Source of the DNA: Pseudomonas sp. Irchel 3A7
GTDB lineage: Bacteria > Pseudomonadota > Gammaproteobacteria > Pseudomonadales > Pseudomonadaceae
DNA length: 64,000 nt
Direction: 5' to 3'
Assembly (NCBI RefSeq): GCF_900187565.1
Contig: NZ_FYED01000004.1
Location: 186,001-250,000 of the forward strand
Below, piece after piece: positions 58,934-64,000 of this stretch (its first letter is position 1; every line of letters begins with the position of its first letter). The position numbers were made by a program, and so were the translations under genes. A model generated the notes under the pieces. It was not told where the DNA came from, did not search any database, and was given only the letters and a program-made list of their open reading frames with translations.

Positions 58934-60268
58934 ATGACAACGCCTGTGCCTGAATCCAATCTCGACACCCCGCCAGTCGATCGCCTGCGGGTCGATCGTT
59001 ACACCAACGGCATCATCGGCCCGAGTCAGCCGATGCTCGGTCCGCTGGCCGACGGCGGCACCCTGATCACCGGGACGCCGCCAGGCTGTTGGGGACCGAT
59101 GATCACGCCAGCGTTTGAAGGCGGCCATGAAGTGACGCAACCGGTGGCTATCGTCGGTGCGCAAATCGGCGACGCGGTGGCGATCAAGATCAAAAGCATG
59201 CGCGTTACCTCGCTGGCGACCTCGTCAGGAGTCATGAGCTTCGTCGAAGGGCGCTACAACGGCGATCCGTTCGTCTCCAAATTCTGCTCCAAGTGCGGCA
59301 CCGAGCATCCGGCCAGCCATGTCGAAGGCATTGGCGAAGACGCGATTCGCTGCAACAACTGTGGTGCCGAGGTCAGCGCGTTTCGCTTCAGCCACGGCTA
59401 TGTGATCGTGTTCGATGCGCAGAACCAGGTCAGCCTGACGGTCAACCAGGACATCGCCAACCGACTGGCCGGCGATGCCTGCGAAATGTCGGCACTGCCG
59501 GAATTCGCCGCGCAACATTCGATCCTGTCCCTGGCCCGCGCCGATATCCCCGGGGTCGCCGCGCACATGCGCCCGTTCCTCGGCAACATCGGCACCCTGC
59601 CGTCCCGCGATTTGCCCGACTCGCACAACTGCGCCGATTTCGGCCAATACCTGATCAACGCACCGCACCGTTTCGGCATGACCCGCGAAGAGCTGCACGC
59701 GGCCAAGACCGACGGCCACATGGACACTAACTCGATCCGCGAAGGTTGCGTGTTGATCTGCCCGGTAAAAGTGCCGGGGGCCGGGGTGTACATGGGCGAC
59801 ATGCATGCCCAGCAGGGCAATGGCGAGATCGCCGGGCATGCCACCGATTGCTCCGGGGAAACCGAAGTGGTGGTGCAGGTGGTGAAAAACCTGACGCTGG
59901 AAGGCCCGATCCTCCTGCAAAACCTCGATGACTTGCCGCCAATGGCGCGCCCCATGAACGCCGAACAACGGGCCAGCGTCCGCGCACTGGGCGAGCGTTG
60001 GGGCCAGCACGAGATCGAGCAGAGCGGCCCGATCACCTTTATCGGCAGCGGCGAAAACCTCAACCTGGCGGTGGAGAACGGCTTGCAGCGTGCGGCTGAC
60101 GTCACCGGCCTGCCTTACGACGAAGTGCTCAACCGCGCGACCATCACCGGCTCCATCGATATCAGTCGCTTGCCGGGCACCGTGCGCGTGACCTTCCTGT
60201 GCCCGATGCCTGTGCTGGATCGCATGGGCATCGGCCATCTGGTGCGTGAGAAGTACGACCTGGCGTAA
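58934..60268 (+). CDS. Acetamidase/formamidase-family protein with inserted CxxC...CxxC
   Basis: The ATG at 58934 follows AAGGGGACC. The 444-residue protein matches the FmdA/AmdA family: DRYTNGIIGPSQPMLGPLAD, TGTPPGCWGP, and the core REGCVLICPVKVPGAGVYMG and DMHAQQGNGEIAGHATD. Family members hydrolyse short-chain amides to the acid and ammonia. Between about residues 117 and 146 it carries FCSKCGTEHPASHVEG and IRCNNCGAEV, four cysteines (118, 121, 140, 143) like a zinc ribbon, which I do not know as part of standard formamidases. Amide hydrolysis is therefore not certain. It shares an operator design with the DUF692 gene 156 bp downstream. Confidence 0.8.
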   Translation: MTTPVPESNLDTPPVDRLRVDRYTNGIIGPSQPMLGPLADGGTLITGTPPGCWGPMITPAFEGGHEVTQPVAIVGAQIGDAVAIKIKSMRVTSLATSSGVMSFVEGRYNGDPFVSKFCSKCGTEHPASHVEGIGEDAIRCNNCGAEVSAFRFSHGYVIVFDAQNQVSLTVNQDIANRLAGDACEMSALPEFAAQHSILSLARADIPGVAAHMRPFLGNIGTLPSRDLPDSHNCADFGQYLINAPHRFGMTREELHAAKTDGHMDTNSIREGCVLICPVKVPGAGVYMGDMHAQQGNGEIAGHATDCSGETEVVVQVVKNLTLEGPILLQNLDDLPPMARPMNAEQRASVRALGERWGQHEIEQSGPITFIGSGENLNLAVENGLQRAADVTGLPYDEVLNRATITGSIDISRLPGTVRVTFLCPMPVLDRMGIGHLVREKYDLA

Positions 60269-60297
60269 AGCCGAACGGAGGGGGGCTCTTGGGAAAG

Positions 60298-60375
60298 TGT
60301 ATCGCAGTGTGTACAGGCCCCCCGAAGATACAAGTCCTGCCGTTTTCCGTCGGCGCGCAACACAGAGCCGATACA
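60298..60375. promoter_or_regulatory. Four-element TGTATC/GATACA operator, copy 2
   Basis: TGTATC at 60298, TGTACA at 60310, GATACA at 60327 and 60370. The first and third elements are 29 bp apart, exactly as in copy 1, and the first and fourth 72 bp apart (73 in copy 1). The blocks between them also resemble copy 1 (ggccYccc, aacacaga). It ends 49 bp before the DUF692 start. Confidence 0.65.
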
Positions 60376-60424
60376 CCGCTTCGGTTAACTGTGATTACGT
60401 TCTGACAACCTTGAGATCGACACC

Positions 60425-61264
60425 ATGCAGACCCCCATCACATCAGCCAAGGCCAGCGCCGGGCTCGGCTTGCGGCGCGGTTTAATGAAAGACCTCCAGG
60501 CGGCTCCGGCCGGCCATTTCGATTTTCTGGAAGTCGCGCCGGAGAACTGGATCGGCATCGGCGGCGCCCATGGCGCGGCGCTGCGGGCCCTGGCCGAGCG
60601 TTATCCGTTGTCGTGCCACGGTTTGTCGCTGTCCCTGGGCGGGCCATCGCCGCTGGACGTCGGGTTTTTGCAAGAGGTGCGGGTGTTTCTCGATCACTAC
60701 AATGTGCCGCTGTACAGCGAGCACCTGAGTTACTGCAGCGATGACGGTCACCTCTACGACCTGTTGCCGCTGCCCTTTACCGAAGAAGCGGTGCATCACG
60801 TCGCCGCGCGCATCCGTCAGGCCCAGGACATTCTCGGTCGACGCCTGGCAGTGGAAAACGTCTCCTACTACGCCGCGCCACAGCAGGACATGGACGAGGT
60901 GACCTTCACTAACGCCGTGCTGCGCGAAGCTGATTGCGACCTGTTGCTGGACGTCAACAACGTCTACGTCAATTCGATCAACCACGGCTTCGATCCACGT
61001 TCCTTCCTGGCCGGCATCGATGCGGACCGTGTGGTGGCCATGCACATCGCCGGGCACTTCGATGAATCCGACACCTTGAAAATCGACACCCATGGCGCAT
61101 CGGTCAAACCGGCGGTGTGGTCGTTATTGTCCGAGGCCTATACCCGGTTCGGCGCGCAACCGACCTTGCTGGAGCGGGATTTCAACTTTCCTGCGTTTTC
61201 CGAGCTGGTCGCTGAATTGCAGACCATTCGCCGGTTGCTGACCCGGGAGGTGAACCGTGGCTAA
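60425..61264 (+). CDS. DUF692 multinuclear iron oxidase (MNIO, BufB/HvfB-like)
   Basis: The 279-residue TIM-barrel protein has the MNIO metal-site motifs: [12 protein letters not shown] (E36, E40), [20 protein letters not shown] (H100), AVENVSYY (E144, N145), [12 protein letters not shown] (D176, N178, N179), MHIAGHFD (H207, H211), DTHG (H223) and LLERDFNFP (E250, D252). Relatives such as MbnB and BufB use two or three irons to oxidise cysteines in ribosomal peptides. BufB normally works with BufC and a small cysteine-rich precursor, BufA. BufC is encoded next with an 8-base overlap, but no precursor is seen. Confidence 0.85.
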   Translation: MQTPITSAKASAGLGLRRGLMKDLQAAPAGHFDFLEVAPENWIGIGGAHGAALRALAERYPLSCHGLSLSLGGPSPLDVGFLQEVRVFLDHYNVPLYSEHLSYCSDDGHLYDLLPLPFTEEAVHHVAARIRQAQDILGRRLAVENVSYYAAPQQDMDEVTFTNAVLREADCDLLLDVNNVYVNSINHGFDPRSFLAGIDADRVVAMHIAGHFDESDTLKIDTHGASVKPAVWSLLSEAYTRFGAQPTLLERDFNFPAFSELVAELQTIRRLLTREVNRG

Positions 61265-62015
61265 GCGCTCGTTGTTTGATCAGCAAAGCAGCATGGGCCA
61301 GTACTTGCGCGATCCCGACCACTGTGCGCCACCCCCGGAAATGGACCCGGCGCGGGCCCGGGTATACCGCGAACTGGTGTTCAACAATTTGTCGTCGCTG
61401 ATCAGCGGCACCTTTCCGGTGCTGGTGAAGATTCTCGGTGAAAAACGCTGGCGGGAACTGGTCCGAATGTTCCTGCGGGATTACCGCGCCCATACACCGA
61501 AATTCGGTGAAATTGCCGAGGAGTTCGTCGAGTTTCTCGCCGCTGAACCGGCGGCGCTGAACGACGGTTCGTGGCCGCCATTCATGGTGGAGCTGGCGCA
61601 CTACGAATGGGTGGAAATGGCTCTGCAACAATCCGAGGCCGAGCCGTTGCCCTCCGGCGATGCTGAGGCGTTGCTGGATCGCCCGTTGCAGGTTTCGCCA
61701 CTGGCCTGGCCGCTGGCGTATGCCTGGCCGGTGCAGTTGGTGGGACCCGGTTACCAGCCGGATACCGTGCCGGAGCAACCGACGCTACTGCTGGTGCGCC
61801 GGGCCGAAGACTGGAGTGTGAAGTTCTCCGCGTTGACCCCGTTGGCGTGGCGGTTGTTGCAGCGCATCGGCGAGTTTCCCGAGTTGAATGGGCGTGCGCA
61901 GTTGCAAGGGTTGGCGGAGGAGGCGGGGATGACTGGGTCGCCAGAGTTCTTCGATAATGGCCTGGTGTTGCTGCGGCAGATGCATGGGGAAGGGGTTGTC
62001 GGCGTAGTTGCCTGA
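61257..62015 (+). CDS. DUF2063 BufC/HvfC-like partner protein
   Basis: A GTG at 61257 follows GGGAGGTGAAC and overlaps the MNIO stop by 8 bases (GTGGCTAA). The 252-residue protein has an N-terminal DUF2063 domain ([40 protein letters not shown]) and continues with [40 protein letters not shown], then a C-terminal winged-helix-like region ([15 protein letters not shown]). In bufferin and HvfABC systems this partner binds the precursor peptide and presents it to the oxidase. Translational coupling supports a complex here. Confidence 0.85.
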   Translation: MAKRSLFDQQSSMGQYLRDPDHCAPPPEMDPARARVYRELVFNNLSSLISGTFPVLVKILGEKRWRELVRMFLRDYRAHTPKFGEIAEEFVEFLAAEPAALNDGSWPPFMVELAHYEWVEMALQQSEAEPLPSGDAEALLDRPLQVSPLAWPLAYAWPVQLVGPGYQPDTVPEQPTLLLVRRAEDWSVKFSALTPLAWRLLQRIGEFPELNGRAQLQGLAEEAGMTGSPEFFDNGLVLLRQMHGEGVVGVVA

Positions 62016-62032
62016 CACAACACAGTATCCCT

Positions 62033-62122
62033 TGTGGGAGCGAGCCTGCTCGCGAAGGCGGAGGGTCAGATCACATCAATATTGAATGTGCCGACCTCTT
62101 CGCGAGCAGGCTCGCTCCCACA
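62033..62122. repeat. REP doublet (REPIN-like)
   Basis: tgtgggagcgagcctgctcg ... cgagcaggctcgctcccaca, between convergent genes. Confidence 0.9.
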
Positions 62123-62140
62123 GGGTAAGTTGTCTGCAGG

Positions 62141-63085
62141 TCAAGCGGAGAAGAAATACCGCGTCAGATGAAAGAAGATCGGCGCCGCAAAGCAGATCGA
62201 GTCCATCCGGTCGAGCATACCGCCATGCCCCTTGATCATGGTGCCCCAGTCCTTGGCGCTGAGGCTGCGTTTGATCGCCGACATGACCAGTCCACCGAGG
62301 AACCCCATCACCACGATCACCAGGGACATCAACAACGACTGCCAGAAACTGAAGGGTGTCATCCAGTACATGCAACCGCCGATCAGCGTGGCGGACAGCC
62401 CGCCACCCACCAGGCCTTCCACGGTTTTTGACGGGCTCACCAGTGGCGCGACCTTGCGTTTGCCGAAAAGCTTGCCGAAGACGTACTGCAACACATCGCT
62501 CAGCTGAACGACGAACACCAGGTAGAACAGCAGCAATGCGTTCTGCCCGGTGAAACCCCGCAGATCCAGAAGCAAAAGCGCCGGCGCGTGGCTGATGCAA
62601 TAAATGCAGATCATCACCCCCCACTGGATCTTCGCCGTTCTTTCCAGAAAGGCATCCGTGTCCTGGCTCAGCACCGCAATCGCCGGCAGCAGCAGGAAGG
62701 CATACACCGGAATCAACAAGGTGAACATCGAGTACCAGTGGGTGCCGATCAGCAGATACTGCAGCGGGATCAGGATGAAAAATGCCGAAAACAGTGCGTT
62801 ATGGTCACCCAGTGTCGTCGGGGTCAGGGTGATGAATTCCCTGAGCGCAAACAGCGATATGAAACCAAACAGGACCACCGTTGCATTCGGCCCCAGCAAC
62901 CAGGACACGAAGAAGATGATCACCATCCCCCACCAGGCATTCACCCGCTGGTTCAGGTTTTCGATGGTGGAGATCGCGCTTTCGGTCGTGGCCCGTTTGG
63001 CCAGGACTTGACCAATGACGGACGCCACCGCCAACAAACAGGCGATGGCGGCAAAGAACCACAGGAATTTTTCTTCAAGACTCAT
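62141..63085 (-). CDS. CdsA-family phosphatidate cytidylyltransferase
   Basis: The 314-residue membrane protein has about eight helices and the CTP-transferase signature near the C-terminus, YVFGKLFGKRKVAPLVSPSK followed by TVEGLVGG, with SLSAKDWGTMIKGHGGMLDR after it. The signature S-x8-K-x3-D-like end is visible as GHGGMLDRMDS. It makes CDP-diacylglycerol. It is last in a minus-strand operon and overlaps the acyltransferase by 4 bases. This set probably is an accessory copy beside the housekeeping cdsA, as in the ynbAB-type units of enterics. Confidence 0.85.
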   Translation of the reverse strand: MSLEEKFLWFFAAIACLLAVASVIGQVLAKRATTESAISTIENLNQRVNAWWGMVIIFFVSWLLGPNATVVLFGFISLFALREFITLTPTTLGDHNALFSAFFILIPLQYLLIGTHWYSMFTLLIPVYAFLLLPAIAVLSQDTDAFLERTAKIQWGVMICIYCISHAPALLLLDLRGFTGQNALLLFYLVFVVQLSDVLQYVFGKLFGKRKVAPLVSPSKTVEGLVGGGLSATLIGGCMYWMTPFSFWQSLLMSLVIVVMGFLGGLVMSAIKRSLSAKDWGTMIKGHGGMLDRMDSICFAAPIFFHLTRYFFSA

Positions 63086-63681
63086 TTCGACAGCCTCACG
63101 ATGGCGTCACGCGCCCGCTCCAGGAACACCTGTTTTTCTTCGCCTGCGATTCGTGGCAGCGGGTTGCCGATGCGGATCGTGCAGATGATCGGCAACGGTA
63201 CGTGTTTGCCTTTGGGCATGGAGCGATGGAGGTTTTCCAGGTAGATGGGCACCAGGTCGACATCGGGAAAGGACTCGCTCAACCGGTACAACCCGGATTT
63301 GAACGCCCCCGGCAATGCCTGGGTCGAGCGAGTGCCTTCCGGGAAAATGATGATCGAATGGCCGGCCCGCACCACATCGAAGATTGGCTCCAGCACATTG
63401 GTGCCCGGTGCCGGATTGCGTTCGATCAGGACCGCATTGAGCCCCCGCTGGGAGATGTACGAGAGAAACCGGTTCTTGCCCCAGTAATCGGCAGCGGCGA
63501 CCGGCTTCACATTGACCCTGGCTTCAGGGGGCAGGGCCGCGATGATCGCCAGGGTGTCCATGTGGCTGGTGTGGTTGGCGAAGTAGATGCGCTGGCGCGT
63601 AAGATCCGGCGGGCTTTCCCAACGGGCGGTGACGCCGATCAGCAGTCGAAGCACCGCGATCAGGGCATTACTGATCCACAT
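63082..63681 (-). CDS. PlsC-like lysophospholipid acyltransferase
   Basis: This 199-residue protein has the four PlsC blocks: FANHTSHMDTLAI (HX4D), KNRFLSYISQRGLNAVLIER, IIFPEGTRSTQALPGAFKSG and DVDLVPIYLENLHR. It transfers an acyl chain to a lysophospholipid or similar. Its ATG lies inside the end of the CDP-alcohol phosphatidyltransferase gene (14-base overlap), so translation is coupled. Confidence 0.85.
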   Translation of the reverse strand: MWISNALIAVLRLLIGVTARWESPPDLTRQRIYFANHTSHMDTLAIIAALPPEARVNVKPVAAADYWGKNRFLSYISQRGLNAVLIERNPAPGTNVLEPIFDVVRAGHSIIIFPEGTRSTQALPGAFKSGLYRLSESFPDVDLVPIYLENLHRSMPKGKHVPLPIICTIRIGNPLPRIAGEEKQVFLERARDAIVRLSK

Positions 63682-64000
63682 GGCCGGCCTCCTTCAGTTG
63701 CCTGGAGATCGCCAGGGTTCGGGTAACGCAGGTGGCGGCTGCACCGATGGCGATGATGACCAGCGTCAACAACAGCACATAGTGCGTGTCATACACCTTG
63801 GTTTCGATGGCATTGAGCACCAGGCCGACGGTCATTACAGCCATCCGGTGCTGTTTGGCCATAGGACCCATGAAGTTCTGCTTCAGGCCGATGGAACCAC
63901 CGAACACCCGGACATAGGCCGTCAGCGCGGCGGCCAGGGCGGCAAACCAGCCGAGCTCCGGCTGCGCAATGGCGTAGCCGAGCCCGACAACCAGCAGGCT
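63668..64000 (-). CDS. CDP-alcohol phosphatidyltransferase family protein (C-terminal part)
   Basis: The frame is open to the window edge, so the N-terminus with the DGx2ARx8Gx3Dx3D motif is outside. The visible 110 residues are three hydrophobic segments with RVFGGSIGLKQNFMGPMAKQ and HRMAVMTVGLVLNAIE, the pattern of the family's C-terminal half. Together with the PlsC-like and CdsA-like genes it completes a phospholipid headgroup unit. Confidence 0.75.
   Translation of the reverse strand, partial: SLLVVGLGYAIAQPELGWFAALAAALTAYVRVFGGSIGLKQNFMGPMAKQHRMAVMTVGLVLNAIETKVYDTHYVLLLTLVIIAIGAAATCVTRTLAISRQLKEAGHVDQ

Overview
The window looks like a chromosomal segment of a fluorescent Pseudomonas (P. 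fluorescens group). The evidence is high GC content, Pseudomonas-type proteins throughout (AruF/AruG, a DhcR-DhcA-DhcB-AtoB block, FtrA, an Hcp close to 172 residues, an AotO-like protein), and about 17 paired REP elements built around GCGAGC(A/C)(A/G)GCTCGC in the spaces between genes. No rRNA, tRNA, CRISPR array, prophage or intact insertion sequence was recognised. The genus call is inference from gene content and repeats.

Layout. (1) 1-2.1 kb: the 3' end of a sigma-54 activator, a small exported protein, a methyltransferase and a tandemly duplicated REP block. (2) 2.1-21.1 kb: sixteen minus-strand genes, mostly overlapping by 1-40 bases, forming a Wzx/Wzy-dependent exopolysaccharide locus. 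In transcription order these are UDP-glucose dehydrogenase, epimerase, initiating sugar transferase, a degenerate CpsD-like ATPase, Wza, Wzz/GumC-like copolymerase, GT4, Wzy-like ligase/polymerase, two GT2, a NodB-type deacetylase, Wzx-like flippase, a glycosidase-like exported protein, GNAT, BioF2-type acyltransferase, ChbG-type deacetylase, terminator, and a second GNAT paralogous to the first. (3) 21.4-28.7 kb, plus strand: a membrane sulfatase-superfamily protein, an AttEFGH-like ABC operon with its CrtC/AttH lipoprotein, and small hypothetical proteins. (4) 28.7-30.6 kb: an orphan type VI Hcp with a sigma-54-like promoter and strong hairpins, then a DJ-1/PfpI protein. (5) 30.7-36.3 kb: an HglS-like 2-oxoadipate dioxygenase/decarboxylase, an alpha/beta hydrolase, a Baeyer-Villiger-type monooxygenase, a long non-coding repeat and an oxaloacetate decarboxylase-like enzyme. 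(6) 36.5-46.1 kb: an orphan AruF/AruG pair with a possible 42-residue upstream ORF, a CobF pair, FtrA/rhodanese, a glutamine amidotransferase, an AotJ-like binding protein and an AotO-like desuccinylase. (7) 46.1-52.5 kb: a toxin-antitoxin pair with a truncated ParE/RelE toxin, transporters including Nramp/MntH, and a LysR/SDR pair. (8) 52.6-56.3 kb: dhcR-dhcAB-atoB. (9) 56.4-62.0 kb: a sirtuin, a methyltransferase, and an acetamidase-family protein followed by DUF692 (MNIO) and DUF2063 (BufC/HvfC). (10) 62.1-64 kb: a phospholipid synthesis operon (CdsA-like, PlsC-like, CDP-alcohol phosphatidyltransferase cut by the window edge).

The best candidate for an undescribed system is 58.7-62.0 kb. 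An acetamidase-family protein with an inserted CxxC...CxxC segment and an MNIO/BufC pair each lie behind the same four-element operator (TGTATC ... GATACA, with nearly conserved spacing). No bufferin-type precursor gene is present in the window, so the MNIO substrate is open. The exopolysaccharide locus is the second candidate. It is unusually rich in acylation and deacetylation enzymes and has a CpsD homologue without the Walker A lysine.
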